The translations under genes were made by a program, and so were the position numbers. Shown in pieces: positions 18,100 through 28,124 of a DNA stretch of 64,000 nt. The stretch's first letter is position 1. Every line of letters starts with the position of its first letter. The stretch is taken from contig NZ_QOVK01000017.1 of the NCBI RefSeq assembly GCF_004104075.1, positions 1 through 64,000 of the forward strand, in the 5' to 3' direction. This DNA is from Leeuwenhoekiella polynyae. Lineage in GTDB: Bacteria; Bacteroidota; Bacteroidia; Flavobacteriales; Flavobacteriaceae. Under the pieces are notes generated by a model, which searched no databases, was not told where the DNA came from, and was given only the letters and a program-made list of their open reading frames with translations.

Positions 18100-18190
18100 T
18101 TTTCACAAGTTGTACTAAAATTTAGCTAAATGTTAAAATGCAAGAGGTTATAATTTGTAATTTCAACTCGCTAATCTTTAATAAACTAAA

Positions 18191-19003
18191 ATGAAATTAA
18201 AACAAATACTCGTCGCATGTATGACTATAGTGCTGGTTGTAAGCTGTAAAACCAGTCCATTCACAGGTAAAAAGACGCTTAACGCCTATAGTAATGAGAA
18301 GATATTCCCAATGGCTTTTCAGCAATACAATCAGTTTTTATCTGAAAATAATGTTGTAAGAGGAACAGCTGAAGCCGCAATGGTTCAGCGTGTAGGAAAT
18401 AATATAGCAAAAGCTGCAGAACGTTATATGACAGCTTTAGGTTACCCAAATTATCTTGACGATTACCGCTGGGAGTATAGCTTAGTAAAAGATGACGCTG
18501 TAAACGCTTTTTGTATGCCGGGAGGTAAAATCGTAGTATATACCGGGATATTACCTATAGCTCAGGACGAGACGGGTCTGGCGATGATTTTAGGTCATGA
18601 GTTGGCTCACGCATTAGCGAATCACGGAGCCCAACGTATGACTGCACAGCAAGGTCAGGCTATTGTAGGAGCAGCGGGCGGTATTGCGCTTGGCGATTCT
18701 AGAGCAGGGCAATTGTTCAATCAATACTATGGTACAGCAAGCACTGTAGGTGCTATTTTGCCATTTAGTAGAAGCCACGAAAGCCAGGCTGATGAGATAG
18801 GAACTATTATTGCGGCAATTGCCGGATATGATCCTTATGAGGCTCCTAAACTTTGGGAACGCATGAAGGCTCAGGGAGGTTCAGGTACTTCAGAAATTTT
18901 AAGCACTCACCCATCTCCAGATACACGTATACAAGCTTTAAATCAAATTGCACCGCGTGCAGTTGCTGAAGCTAAAAAATTTGGAGTTACTTCTTTTAAG
19001 TAG
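18191..19003 (+). CDS. M48 family zinc metallopeptidase, lipoprotein
   Basis: 270 residues. The signal peptide ends at the lipobox VLVVSC, followed by KTSPFTGKKTL, as in LoiP/YggG-type proteins. The zinc motif HELAH is at residues 136-140 within LGHELAHALANHG, and the third ligand Glu lies in RSHESQADEIG. It has the size of the stand-alone M48 domain without BepA-type TPRs. It probably works in the periplasm on damaged envelope proteins. It is monocistronic, with a terminator 23 bases after the stop. Confidence 0.92.
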   Translation: MKLKQILVACMTIVLVVSCKTSPFTGKKTLNAYSNEKIFPMAFQQYNQFLSENNVVRGTAEAAMVQRVGNNIAKAAERYMTALGYPNYLDDYRWEYSLVKDDAVNAFCMPGGKIVVYTGILPIAQDETGLAMILGHELAHALANHGAQRMTAQQGQAIVGAAGGIALGDSRAGQLFNQYYGTASTVGAILPFSRSHESQADEIGTIIAAIAGYDPYEAPKLWERMKAQGGSGTSEILSTHPSPDTRIQALNQIAPRAVAEAKKFGVTSFK

Positions 19004-19025
19004 GATAACGCAAAAATAAAAAGTA

Positions 19026-19058
19026 AAAGCCGCTCTATTGGAGCGGCTTTCTTATTTT
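19026..19058 (+). terminator. Rho-independent terminator
   Basis: Ten-base stem aaagccgctc/gagcggcttt (19026-19035 with 19041-19050) followed by a T-rich stretch. Confidence 0.9.
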
Positions 19059-19084
19059 AGCCGATTCAACTAGTTATTTTTTCT

Positions 19085-20419
19085 ATGGAAGCTTTACCAA
19101 AAGGGAGTAAGAAACTTTTAAACGCCTGGGCCTTTTATGACTGGGCTAATTCAGTTTATAGTCTGGTTATTGCGTCTGCTGTATTTCCTATTTTTTATGG
19201 AGCGCTAACGCTAGTAAAAGATGAGAACGGAAAGATCTTAGATGACACTGTAAACTTTTTTGGCTTTGACTTCAATAATGATACACTCATAAGTTATGTG
19301 ACCGCTGCAGCATTTTTAGTAGTTTCTTTTTTGAGTCCTTTTTTAAGCGGGATTGCTGATTATGTTGGGAATAAGAAAACCTTTATGAAGTTCTTCTGCT
19401 ATTTGGGAGCAATTTCCTGCATAGGGTTATTTTGGTTTAATATGGAGAATCTCTGGTTCGGACTCTTATGCTATTTTCTAGCATTGATCGGGTTTTGGGC
19501 TAGTCTGGTTTTTTACAACTCGTATTTGCCGGATATCGCTTTTCCTGACCAACAAGATAAAATAAGTGCCAAAGGTTATTCTCTAGGTTATGTGGGAAGT
19601 GTGATTTTACTCCTTGTTTGCCTGGCAATGATCTTGATGTATGAAACTTTTGGTTTTGAAGATGAAGGTCTGCCCACACGATTATCATTTGTATTAACTG
19701 GTTTATGGTGGATAGGCTTCAGCCAATATACCTATCACTATCTTCCGAAGGGAAACAAGAAAGAAAAGCTTACCAAAAATGTAATGTTTAACGGTTTTAA
19801 AGAGCTGCGCAAAATCTGGAAAAAGCTGAAAGAAGATAAACCGATGCGTACGTATCTCACTGCTTTTTTTGTGTACAGTATGGCGGTACAAACCATAATG
19901 CTTGTTGCAACCTATTTTGGTATTGAAGAATTAGATTGGGGTACTACAGACAGTACAACCGGACTTATCGTTAGTATTTTGCTTATTCAACTGGTTGCTG
20001 TTTTAGGAGCGTGGTTAACCTCAAAAGCTTCGGCAAAATATGGAAACATTCAGACGTTAATTGTGATCAACTGTATTTGGATCGCGATCTGTGTTTATGC
20101 ATATACAATTACTACGCCTTTTCAGTTTTATTTTACAGCTGCTTTTGTAGGGCTTGTTATGGGAGGAATACAGTCATTATCACGCTCTACGTATTCCAAA
20201 TTAATTCCTGAAGGGGAGAAGGACACTGCTTCTTATTTCAGCTTCTATGATGTTTCAGAAAAAATAGGTATTGTAATTGGGATGTTGAGTTATGGCTATG
20301 TGGCTCAATTAACCGGAAGTATTAGATATGCTATTCTGTTCTTCATCGTATTCTTTATTGCTGGTGTTATCTTGTTATTATATGTTCCTCGTAAGCGCAT
20401 AACTGAACAGACAGAATAA
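19085..20419 (+). CDS. UMF1-family MFS transporter (Atg22-like)
   Basis: 444 residues, about 12 predicted membrane segments. The N-terminal WAFYDWANSVYSLVIASAVF is the signature of the UMF1 family, related to yeast Atg22. A long cytoplasmic loop between segments 6 and 7 (PKGNKKEKLTKNVMFNG and onward) divides the halves. The conserved GGIQSLSRSTYSKLIPEGE loop lies in the second half. Substrate unknown in bacteria; amino acids are possible by analogy with Atg22. It ends at a strong bidirectional terminator. Confidence 0.9.
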   Translation: MEALPKGSKKLLNAWAFYDWANSVYSLVIASAVFPIFYGALTLVKDENGKILDDTVNFFGFDFNNDTLISYVTAAAFLVVSFLSPFLSGIADYVGNKKTFMKFFCYLGAISCIGLFWFNMENLWFGLLCYFLALIGFWASLVFYNSYLPDIAFPDQQDKISAKGYSLGYVGSVILLLVCLAMILMYETFGFEDEGLPTRLSFVLTGLWWIGFSQYTYHYLPKGNKKEKLTKNVMFNGFKELRKIWKKLKEDKPMRTYLTAFFVYSMAVQTIMLVATYFGIEELDWGTTDSTTGLIVSILLIQLVAVLGAWLTSKASAKYGNIQTLIVINCIWIAICVYAYTITTPFQFYFTAAFVGLVMGGIQSLSRSTYSKLIPEGEKDTASYFSFYDVSEKIGIVIGMLSYGYVAQLTGSIRYAILFFIVFFIAGVILLLYVPRKRITEQTE

Positions 20420-20420
20420 G

Positions 20421-20450
20421 AAAAAGGCTGTCTACTAAGACAGCCTTTTT
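20421..20450. terminator. Bidirectional terminator
   Basis: Thirteen-base perfect stem aaaaaggctgtct/agacagccttttt (20421-20433 with 20438-20450) with a 4-base loop between the convergent transporter and GIN-domain genes. It has A-runs and T-runs on both sides. Confidence 0.95.
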
Positions 20451-20487
20451 CCAGATTTGATTGATGAATTTACTCGATAATCGAGTT

Positions 20488-21216
20488 TTAGTTTCTGACG
20501 CTTCCAGAGCCTACGACTTTAGAATCTACTTTATTAGGCTTGCCGCTGTAAACGACATCACCAGAACCAGCTACAGAAGCTTTAAGCGTCCCTTTATCAC
20601 AATTAAGACTGATGTCGCCACTACCTGCAATACTGGCTTCAGCATCAATACTGCTCAATCTTGAAGCTTCAAGATCACCGCTTCCGGCAACTTTTAAATG
20701 TGTTTTTTGAGCACTACCGCTTATCGAAAGATCACCAGAACCAGCTACTGATGCGCTAATATCCTGAGCGTTTACTTCTAAGATCATATCACCGCTTCCT
20801 GCTACAGCGCAAGAAAACTGCTGCGAATGAATAGGATCTTTCCCTATAACATCACCAGAACCAGCCATGCTTACTTTTTCAATATCTTTAAAAGGAACAG
20901 TAACTGTTATGTCTTTATTTCTGCTGGTTCTCAGGCTAATGCCATCTTCAGTATAAATCTTTAACTTATTGCCTTTTACTTCTGTGATAATATATTCCTG
21001 AAGGTTTTCTTCTGCTTCAACACTTATTTGACCTTCATTTCCGGCAACTAGAATAACAGTGAAAGAACCGGCGACACCTATTTCATCATAATCTCCAACG
21101 TTACGATCATTGGTGGTTAAATTACCATTGCCTTCAATTTTTTTTCCTCCCCACCATTGTGCATTTGTAGAACCTGAAACTAATGCGATAGCAACTATTA
21201 GTACTAATTTTTTCAT
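20488..21216 (-). CDS. Head GIN domain protein (DUF2807) with AGSGD repeats
   Basis: 242 residues. Signal peptide ending STNAQW, then a beta-helix of the DUF2807/head GIN type. The phrase AGSGD occurs six times and a variant VGSGS once at the C terminus, one per rung of about 20 residues. It is probably an exported or cell-surface structural protein. It is the last gene of the sigma-factor operon; the DUF4097-like gene ends 19 bases upstream. The family is common in Bacteroidota and its function is unknown. Confidence 0.85.
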   Translation of the reverse strand: MKKLVLIVAIALVSGSTNAQWWGGKKIEGNGNLTTNDRNVGDYDEIGVAGSFTVILVAGNEGQISVEAEENLQEYIITEVKGNKLKIYTEDGISLRTSRNKDITVTVPFKDIEKVSMAGSGDVIGKDPIHSQQFSCAVAGSGDMILEVNAQDISASVAGSGDLSISGSAQKTHLKVAGSGDLEASRLSSIDAEASIAGSGDISLNCDKGTLKASVAGSGDVVYSGKPNKVDSKVVGSGSVRN

Positions 21217-21234
21217 TTTTTGATTGATATTTAA

Positions 21235-22338
21235 TTAATTGACTTTATAAAAACTTACACCACCATACTCTGAATTGATGCTTAAGTTATTTTTAGCAGA
21301 AGCACTACCGTAATAGCCTTCATAGTATTTATCTGATGATTCAATTTGACGTTTTGTGATCTCAAACTCTTCTTCACCTTTAAGACTAGCGTAATCAAGC
21401 TTGATTATAAAATTGAATTTATAAGCTGTGTTGTAACCAACTTTAACTCCGGCATATTCTGTATTGATGCGTACATTACCTGCATTTGCGGTAAGCTCAT
21501 CAATACGTAGCGAACCATAATCCATATTCAAATCAAGATTACCGCTTACTTTACCCAGTTTTACACTAAGGTAATCAGAGCTTCCTTCTATATTATTTAC
21601 AGCGTCTAATGATACTCCACCATAATCACAACTGTATTTGAGGTTTTTGACGGCACCAAAATTTGACTTGGTATAATCTGCATTAAGCACTACATTTTCT
21701 GCTTTTTCAAGTGTGAACGAACTGTAGTCAGCGCTTATTTTACCACTTTTCATATAAGTGATATTCGAGTTATTGGTGTAATCAAAGCTCAATACGTTAT
21801 TATCTGCTAAGAGTTCGCCTAGATCCAGATGTCCATAGTCACAAGATATTTTAGCAACACCTTTTATTTTATCTATCGAAATACCACCATAATCATTGCT
21901 CAAGTCAACCTTATTTGTAATTGGAACTTTGATCTTATAGTTGATTTCCATATTTACATTATTGTTGCTTGAAGTCCAGCTGCTCCACCACGAGCTTCTG
22001 CCTTCTTCAATCTCTGTTCGAGCAGAAACCATATCGGCGCTGGCATCAAATTTTACTTCGATTTCATTAAGTTTTTTCGTCACTTTATCCTCGTCATTAC
22101 CGTTTGTTTTTACAATAACCTCAATAACGACTTTGTTCTGTTCCCAAGAAATCACGTCTACATTTCCGTAGCTATTATTGATCTTAAGCAACGCATCTGA
22201 ATTAACGTTGTATTCTTTAGTAATCTTCTTTTCTTTAGTATAGCGACCTTTAAAGTGATCAGGATCGTTTCCGTTAGCAAAGGTCACCGCGCTGGTTACC
22301 AAGAAAAGTAGTAGGGTTTTATAGTAATTGATCTTCAT
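21235..22338 (-). CDS. Exported beta-helix-like protein (DUF4097-type)
   Basis: 367 residues. Signal peptide (LLLFLVTSAVTFANG), then repeated short segments containing DYG, DYS or EYG about every 20 residues (NDYGGISIDKIKG, CDYGHLDLGELLA, MDYGSLRIDELTA, SEYGGVSFYKVN), the pattern of a right-handed beta-helix resembling DUF4097 adhesin-like proteins. Its start overlaps the anti-sigma-like gene by 20 bases, so they are translationally coupled. Probably surface or periplasmic. The function is unknown; membership in an ECF operon suggests an envelope-stress output. Confidence 0.75.
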   Translation of the reverse strand: MKINYYKTLLLFLVTSAVTFANGNDPDHFKGRYTKEKKITKEYNVNSDALLKINNSYGNVDVISWEQNKVVIEVIVKTNGNDEDKVTKKLNEIEVKFDASADMVSARTEIEEGRSSWWSSWTSSNNNVNMEINYKIKVPITNKVDLSNDYGGISIDKIKGVAKISCDYGHLDLGELLADNNVLSFDYTNNSNITYMKSGKISADYSSFTLEKAENVVLNADYTKSNFGAVKNLKYSCDYGGVSLDAVNNIEGSSDYLSVKLGKVSGNLDLNMDYGSLRIDELTANAGNVRINTEYAGVKVGYNTAYKFNFIIKLDYASLKGEEEFEITKRQIESSDKYYEGYYGSASAKNNLSINSEYGGVSFYKVN

Positions 22339-22876
22339 AATCGTTTGTTTTAATTTTTTTGATTGATTCTATTTCTTCTAAAACAGTGTTGAGTAAATCT
22401 ATACGTGCCTGAAAATTGGCAATCATCGCATAGATAACGCGTTTATCCTCCCCGCTTGTGGCCAAATCATTGGTAAGTTTATTATAATCTTTTTCAAGAA
22501 TTTCGAGTTGTACAAGCGCATCTTCAACCAGTTTTTGGGTTTGTGGAGTGCGTGCTTCATTAATATTATAAAGCTCTTCTTCAATTGCTTTTGTAAAGAA
22601 GTCTTGTGTTTTAGCCATTTCTGGAGAAACGGCTGCAAGACCTACATTTGAAACTGTGGGTTTTACGGTAGCATAACCTGCAAATACAAGGAGTACAATT
22701 GCGGCGGCGGCTGCCAGAGGTTTCCACCAGCCTAAAGTACGGGTGGTAACAACTTTTTCTTCTTTTTTACGTTCTTTGAGTTTGTCTAAAAAGCGCAGTT
22801 CATGACCATCGCCGGGCTCGGCAATGTCAAAACAGTCTCGCTGTTCTTCAAACCAGTTTTCTAAATTCGTTTTCAT
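22319..22876 (-). CDS. Single-pass membrane protein, probable anti-sigma factor
   Basis: 185 residues. A cytoplasmic N-terminal segment (residues 1-48, charged), one membrane segment (about 51-70, LAAAAAIVLLVFAGYATV) and a helical periplasmic C-terminal domain rich in Glu, Leu and Lys, likely a coiled coil. It starts 7 bases after the ECF sigma gene and overlaps the next gene. The arrangement and topology fit an anti-sigma factor, but the zinc-binding H-x3-C-x2-C motif of the ZAS class is absent, so the call rests on position and topology. Confidence 0.6.
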   Translation of the reverse strand: MKTNLENWFEEQRDCFDIAEPGDGHELRFLDKLKERKKEEKVVTTRTLGWWKPLAAAAAIVLLVFAGYATVKPTVSNVGLAAVSPEMAKTQDFFTKAIEEELYNINEARTPQTQKLVEDALVQLEILEKDYNKLTNDLATSGEDKRVIYAMIANFQARIDLLNTVLEEIESIKKIKTNDYEDQLL

Positions 22877-22883
22877 AATTCTT

Positions 22884-23444
22884 TTATTCTGTGATTATAT
22901 CACTTAATTTTTTTCTTAAACTTTCTTTCGCTCGGGAAATAGTTGTTCTGCAATTGGCATAACTTATTCCCAGTATTTCACTCATTTCTTCATAATCATA
23001 ACCTTCTATTAGGTTTAAGGTTAGAGCTACTCTGTAATTCTCTTTGAGGTGATTCATAGTATGCATTACACGCTGTATTTCAAGATTATCTGTATCACAC
23101 TCTGTAATGCCTTGGTTTTCATCTTCCAGTCTGTACATTGTGTCTTCAAGATCATCTTCTTTACGGCGTACACGTTTATTGTAGCTGCTTATACTATTGT
23201 TTACCACAATACGCTTAAGCCAACTGCCAAATGTAGCTTCACCGCTATAACTCTCAAGCTTCGTAAAGGCACTTAAAAAAGATTCTTGCATAACATCTTC
23301 GGCTTCAGCGCTATCTTTTACAATACGTAGCGAAGTATTGTACATGGCTTTGTAATAGCGCTTATAAACCGCAAGTTGCGCTTGCTGATTTCCGTTTTTA
23401 CATTGCTCTATGAGCAAGTCAATATGATGGTTAGTAGTATTCAA
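22884..23444 (-). CDS. ECF-type RNA polymerase sigma factor
   Basis: 186 residues with a TTG start. Region 2 is visible as YYKAMYNTSLRIVKDSAEAE with the -10-recognition stretch DVMQESFLSAFTKL and WLKRIVVNNSI. A linker rich in Asp and Glu (RRKEDDLEDTMYRLEDENQG) follows. Region 4 contains LNLIEGYDYEEMSEILGISY and a helix-turn-helix ending in RAKESLRKKL. It belongs to the SigE-like ECF group. It heads a four-gene operon (sigma, probable anti-sigma, two beta-rich exported proteins), so it probably controls its own operon in response to an envelope signal. Confidence 0.93.
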   Translation of the reverse strand: MNTTNHHIDLLIEQCKNGNQQAQLAVYKRYYKAMYNTSLRIVKDSAEAEDVMQESFLSAFTKLESYSGEATFGSWLKRIVVNNSISSYNKRVRRKEDDLEDTMYRLEDENQGITECDTDNLEIQRVMHTMNHLKENYRVALTLNLIEGYDYEEMSEILGISYANCRTTISRAKESLRKKLSDIITE

Positions 23445-23670
23445 TAGGTTAATGCTTCACTATAAAGATACAGTTCGTTAGGTTTTGTTACAGTTGTTAG
23501 AATTTTTTTTCAAATCTTTAAAAAAATTAAGGTGGCATAACAATTGAATTATATTTAAAACAAAATACCTCTAGAGGCTCAATAGCCCGTTAATAAAGGG
23601 GTTAAACCAAATAAAAAAGATCGCATTGTTCTGAATATTTAAAAATTATGACAATGTGGCGTTAAATAAT

Positions 23671-26121
23671 ATGGCTAGAACAAAATTTACAAATCTTGAC
23701 AATCTGTCATTGCAGGACTTTGAAGGAGATGCTGAATTAATCCCGTTGATGACCCCTGAAGATGAAGATGAGATAAATCGTGAAGAATTACCAGAAACCT
23801 TACCTATTTTACCACTAAGGAATACAGTTTTATTTCCCGGTGTGGTGATCCCCATTACTGCAGGACGTGATATGTCTATAGACTTGATCAACGAAGCAAA
23901 TAAGGGGTCAAAAATTATAGGTGTTGTTTCTCAAAAAGATGAGACTGTAGAAAATCCTTCTGCAGACGATATCAATACTACAGGTGTAGTGGCTCGTATT
24001 TTACGAGTTTTAAAAATGCCTGACGGGAATGTTACCGTTATCATTCAAGGAAAGAAACGTTTTAATGTAGCTGAGGTTATTACCGAAAAACCGTATCTGG
24101 TTGCAACAGTACGTGAAGTTCCTGAAACACGCCCCGAGAAGAATTCTGCTGAATTTAAAGCGATCATAGAGTCTATAAAAGAACAAGCTTTACAAATCAT
24201 TAAGCAGTCGCCCAACATCCCAAGTGAGGCTGGTTTTGCTATAAAAAACATAGAAAGCGAATCGTTTTTAATCAATTTTGTGAGTTCTAATATGAATCTC
24301 ACGGTTTCTGAAAAACAAGGACTTCTAGAAATCAATGATTTGCAGGAGCGTGCTTTGCAAACTTTGCGTCATATGAATACCGAAATGCAAAAACTGGAGC
24401 TGAAAAATGATATTCAGAGCCGGGTGCATAATGATATGAGTCAGCAGCAGCGCGAGTATTTCTTACATCAGCAGATGAAAACTATTCAGGAAGAACTGGG
24501 GGGTGTTTCTCAGGAAGATGAGATTGATGAAATGCGCCAGCGTGCAAAGAAGAAGAAGTGGGATGAGAAAGTAGGTAAGCAGTTTAAAAAAGAGCTTGCC
24601 AAAATGCAGCGTATGAACCCACAGGTTGCAGAATACAGTATTCAGCGTAACTATTTAGATCTGTTTTTAGACCTTCCTTGGAATAAATTCAGTAAAGATA
24701 AATTTGATCTTAAACGTGCTAAGAAAATATTAGATCGGGATCATTATGGTCTTGACGATGTTAAAAAGCGTATCATAGAATATCTCGCAGTTCTTAAACT
24801 ACGTAATGATATGAAGTCACCTATTCTATGCCTTTACGGACCTCCTGGAGTTGGTAAAACTTCTTTAGGAAAATCTGTAGCTGAGGCCTTAGGACGTGAA
24901 TATGTGCGTATGAGTTTAGGTGGTTTACGTGATGAAGCTGAGATACGTGGTCACCGTAAAACCTATATAGGTGCGATGCCGGGTAGAATTCTTCAGAGTT
25001 TGAAAAAAGCAGGCACCAGTAATCCTGTTTTTGTATTGGATGAGATTGACAAGTTGAGCAACAGCAATCAGGGAGATCCTTCTTCGGCTTTGCTAGAAGT
25101 TTTAGATCCTGAACAAAATTCAGAATTTCACGATAACTTCTTGGAGTTAGGTTTTGACCTTTCTAAAGTGATGTTTATCGCTACTGCAAACAATCTCGGA
25201 AACATTCAGCCTGCATTGCGTGATCGTATGGAGATCATAAATGTAACCGGTTATACGATTGAAGAAAAAGTTGAGATTGGTAAACGCCACTTGCTTCCGA
25301 AGCAATTGAAAGAACATGGTGTTACTGCAGATCAACTTAAAATCGCTAAACCACAATTAGAGAAAATAGTTGAGGGGTATACCCGTGAGTCTGGGGTACG
25401 AGGACTAGAAAAACAAATCGCGAAAATGGTGCGTTATGCTGCTAAAAATATCGCGATGGAAGAGGAGTATAATGTGAAGATTGATAATGCAACGGTTATT
25501 GATGTGCTGGGTTCTCCTAAACTACAGCGTAACAAGTATGAGAATAACGAAGTTGCCGGAGTGGTAACCGGTTTGGCTTGGACGCAGGTAGGTGGTGATA
25601 TTCTTTTTATAGAATCGATACTTTCTAAAGGTAAAGGAAACCTTACGGTTACCGGGAACTTAGGAAAAGTTATGAAAGAGAGTGCAACACTTGCCATGGA
25701 ATACATTAAATCTAATGCCGAAGAACTGAAATTAGATCCATCGGTATTTGAGAAATACAATGTGCATATTCACGTGCCAGAAGGTGCAACTCCAAAAGAT
25801 GGTCCTAGTGCGGGTATCACCATGTTAACTTCATTAGTTTCATTGTTCACCCAACGTAAAGTGAAGAAAAATATAGCAATGACTGGTGAGATCACGCTTC
25901 GAGGAAAAGTACTTCCTGTGGGAGGAATTAAAGAAAAAATTCTTGCAGCAAAACGCGCCCATATTAAAGAGATTATTATGTGTGCTGAGAATGAGCGTGA
26001 TATCAAAGAGATCAATGAGGAGTACTTAAAGGGGCTAACTTTTCACTATGTAAATGATATGAGTGAAGTTCTGGAGCTGGCTTTGACCAATCAGAAGGTT
26101 AAACGAGCTAAAGAACTCTAG
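23671..26121 (+). CDS. lon: ATP-dependent protease Lon
   Basis: 816 residues from the ATG at 23671; an in-frame GTG at 23656 adds five residues and is less likely. Cytoplasmic AAA+ serine protease degrading misfolded and regulatory proteins. N-terminal LON domain ([19 protein letters not shown]), then Walker [14 protein letters not shown] near residue 390, Walker [11 protein letters not shown], and the C-terminal protease with Ser-Lys dyad: Ser in [10 protein letters not shown] near 713 and Lys in [13 protein letters not shown] near 755. A short palindrome cctctagagg (23568-23577) lies upstream. The terminator is 20 bases after the stop. Confidence 0.97.
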   Translation: MARTKFTNLDNLSLQDFEGDAELIPLMTPEDEDEINREELPETLPILPLRNTVLFPGVVIPITAGRDMSIDLINEANKGSKIIGVVSQKDETVENPSADDINTTGVVARILRVLKMPDGNVTVIIQGKKRFNVAEVITEKPYLVATVREVPETRPEKNSAEFKAIIESIKEQALQIIKQSPNIPSEAGFAIKNIESESFLINFVSSNMNLTVSEKQGLLEINDLQERALQTLRHMNTEMQKLELKNDIQSRVHNDMSQQQREYFLHQQMKTIQEELGGVSQEDEIDEMRQRAKKKKWDEKVGKQFKKELAKMQRMNPQVAEYSIQRNYLDLFLDLPWNKFSKDKFDLKRAKKILDRDHYGLDDVKKRIIEYLAVLKLRNDMKSPILCLYGPPGVGKTSLGKSVAEALGREYVRMSLGGLRDEAEIRGHRKTYIGAMPGRILQSLKKAGTSNPVFVLDEIDKLSNSNQGDPSSALLEVLDPEQNSEFHDNFLELGFDLSKVMFIATANNLGNIQPALRDRMEIINVTGYTIEEKVEIGKRHLLPKQLKEHGVTADQLKIAKPQLEKIVEGYTRESGVRGLEKQIAKMVRYAAKNIAMEEEYNVKIDNATVIDVLGSPKLQRNKYENNEVAGVVTGLAWTQVGGDILFIESILSKGKGNLTVTGNLGKVMKESATLAMEYIKSNAEELKLDPSVFEKYNVHIHVPEGATPKDGPSAGITMLTSLVSLFTQRKVKKNIAMTGEITLRGKVLPVGGIKEKILAAKRAHIKEIIMCAENERDIKEINEEYLKGLTFHYVNDMSEVLELALTNQKVKRAKEL

Positions 26122-26140
26122 TATTTAAGATTTATAATTC

Positions 26141-26173
26141 AAAGCCCGCTTTCTAATACAAGCGGGTTTTTTT
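26141..26173 (+). terminator. Rho-independent terminator after lon
   Basis: Stem cccgctt/aagcggg (26145-26151 with 26160-26166) followed by seven T. Confidence 0.85.
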
Positions 26174-26284
26174 GTGGAGACGAAATAAAGTAAATTATCT
26201 TTGAGCGTACTTGGGATACCTTTTTAATTTCGACTATCGTGTAACTTTGTTAGTCTTTAGAAGGGTATTGTTGCAAACGAACTT

Positions 26285-27304
26285 ATGTTAAAAAAGCTAT
26301 TACTGCTTCTTACTTTACATATGGGACTTACTGCTTTTGGGCAGTTAGGCGGTCGTGCAACGTACCAGTTTTTAAATTTGGTTTCTTCGCCTAAGCAAGC
26401 TGCCTTAGGAGGAAAATTGCTTACCGATCAAAGTTATGATCCCACTTCCGGCTTGTTCAATCCGGCTTCTATAAATACGGAAATGGATAACCAACTCTCT
26501 TTAAATTACGTCAATTATTTAGCAGATGTAAATTATGGTACGGTAAGTTATGCGTATGAGTATGACCGCCGTACGCAAGTGATTCACGCAGGAGTAACTT
26601 ATGTAAATTATGGTACTTTTCAAGGTTTTGATGAGCGAGGTAATGCAACCTCAGACTTTAGTGGGGGCGAAGTGGCTTTTTCTGTGGGGTATGCCTATAA
26701 TATTCCACGAACTGATTTTTTTATAGGTGCACATGCAAAATTGATTTCGTCTAAGCTTGAAGAATACACCTCACTGGGAGGAGCTGTTGATCTCGGGATT
26801 TTATATGTCAATGAAGATTTAGATCTCAATATAGGCGGCGTGGTGCGTAATATAGGAACGCAGTTTACCGCTTATGATGTTACCTATGAAAGGCTTCCGC
26901 TAGAAGTTGATTTTGGGATTTCTCAAAAGTTAGAACACGTTCCGCTTCGGTGGCATTTCACTCTGGAAAATTTACAAAATTGGAATGTAGCTTTTGCCAA
27001 TCCGGCACGAGAAACTTCAGATTTAAGCGGCGATACAACTTCAGAAAATATAAATTTTTTTGATGAAGCTTTGCGACATATGATTTTTGCAGCAGAATTA
27101 TTTCCTGATAAAGGCTTCAATATAAGGTTGGGTTATAACGTAAGAAGAGCTGAAGAACTACGCATTGTAGATCAGCGTAGTTTTGCAGGGCTCAGTGCCG
27201 GTTTCTCTATTAAGTTTAATAAATTGCGCCTGAGTTATAGCTATGCCAGATACAACAGTGCTGCAAGCTCAGGTTTCTTCGGTTTGAATATTGATTTACG
27301 ATAA
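26285..27304 (+). CDS. porQ: Type IX secretion protein PorQ
   Basis: 339 residues. Signal peptide ending LTAFG, then a beta-barrel of the PorQ/PorV type: GGRATYQFLNLVSSPKQAA with ALGGKLLTDQSYDP, FNPASINTEMDNQLSLNYVN, and a last strand FGLNIDLR. PorQ is an outer-membrane protein of the type IX secretion system, related to PorV and PorP. The order lon, porQ, cmk is the usual flavobacterial one. A TAACTTTG -7 element lies at 26242-26249. A T9SS cargo-type protein is also encoded in this window, at 50320. Confidence 0.9.
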   Translation: MLKKLLLLLTLHMGLTAFGQLGGRATYQFLNLVSSPKQAALGGKLLTDQSYDPTSGLFNPASINTEMDNQLSLNYVNYLADVNYGTVSYAYEYDRRTQVIHAGVTYVNYGTFQGFDERGNATSDFSGGEVAFSVGYAYNIPRTDFFIGAHAKLISSKLEEYTSLGGAVDLGILYVNEDLDLNIGGVVRNIGTQFTAYDVTYERLPLEVDFGISQKLEHVPLRWHFTLENLQNWNVAFANPARETSDLSGDTTSENINFFDEALRHMIFAAELFPDKGFNIRLGYNVRRAEELRIVDQRSFAGLSAGFSIKFNKLRLSYSYARYNSAASSGFFGLNIDLR

Positions 27305-27347
27305 ATGAGATTCAAGCCGATTAGTTTTAATATTCAACTCTAAACTT

Positions 27348-28043
27348 TTGAAAAAAATCACCATTGCCATAGACGGTTATTCTTCTACCGGAAAAAGTAC
27401 AGTTGCTAAAATGTTAGCTAAAGAATTGAGTTACGTTTATGTAGATACGGGTGCGATGTATCGCGCGGTAACGCTTTATGCGATGCGAAAGATTTTTATA
27501 AAAGAAGGTCATTTTGATAAAGAAGCTCTGATCAGACATTTGTTTATGATTTCGGTAAAATTTCAAATGAATGAAAAGACCGGGATCGCTGATATGTATT
27601 TGAATGGTGAGAATGTAGAAAGAGAAATCAGGACCTTGGAAGTATCTAATTTTGTGAGTCAGGTTGCTGCGATTCCTGAGGTGCGTAAGCTTATGGTAAA
27701 AAAGCAACACGAAATGGGAAAAGAAAAAGGTATTGTGATGGACGGCCGGGATATAGGTACCGTTGTTTTTCCTGATGCAGAATTAAAGGTTTTTATGACT
27801 GCAACTGCAGATGAGCGTGCTCGCAGACGTTTTGAAGAACTGAAAGCTAACGGCGATGATGTGAGTTATGAAGCCGTTTTAGAGAACGTTCAAAAACGGG
27901 ATCAGTTAGACACGAGTCGCAAGGATTCGCCACTAGTTCAAGCTGAAGATGCGATACTTTTAGATAACACAGATACAAATATCGAAGATCAGTTTCATAT
28001 ACTACTTCAGTTGGCAAAAGACCGCATCTTTGGCAGATGCTAA
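27348..28043 (+). CDS. cmk: Cytidylate kinase
   Basis: 231 residues with a TTG start 43 bases after porQ. Transfers a phosphate from ATP to CMP or dCMP in the cytoplasm. P-loop IDGYSSTGKSTVAK at the N terminus, then VYVDTGAMYRAVTLYA, the NMP-binding insertion, MDGRDIGTVVFPDAELKVFM and the lid segment RARRRFEELKANGDDVSY. The family's usual first Gly of the P-loop reads GYSSTGKS, as in other flavobacteria. It is likely cotranscribed with porQ. Confidence 0.95.
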   Translation: MKKITIAIDGYSSTGKSTVAKMLAKELSYVYVDTGAMYRAVTLYAMRKIFIKEGHFDKEALIRHLFMISVKFQMNEKTGIADMYLNGENVEREIRTLEVSNFVSQVAAIPEVRKLMVKKQHEMGKEKGIVMDGRDIGTVVFPDAELKVFMTATADERARRRFEELKANGDDVSYEAVLENVQKRDQLDTSRKDSPLVQAEDAILLDNTDTNIEDQFHILLQLAKDRIFGRC

Positions 28044-28124
28044 TAAACTCGAAGTATAAAGCTGTTTTCTTTTATCCCTTGTGGCTTACTTGAAATCGTT
28101 TATTAAAACCTTCTAATTCCGTTG

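Noticed and set aside
23656-23671. Alternative GTG start of lon
   Set aside because: Only five residues are added and ATG at 23671 is the stronger start codon.
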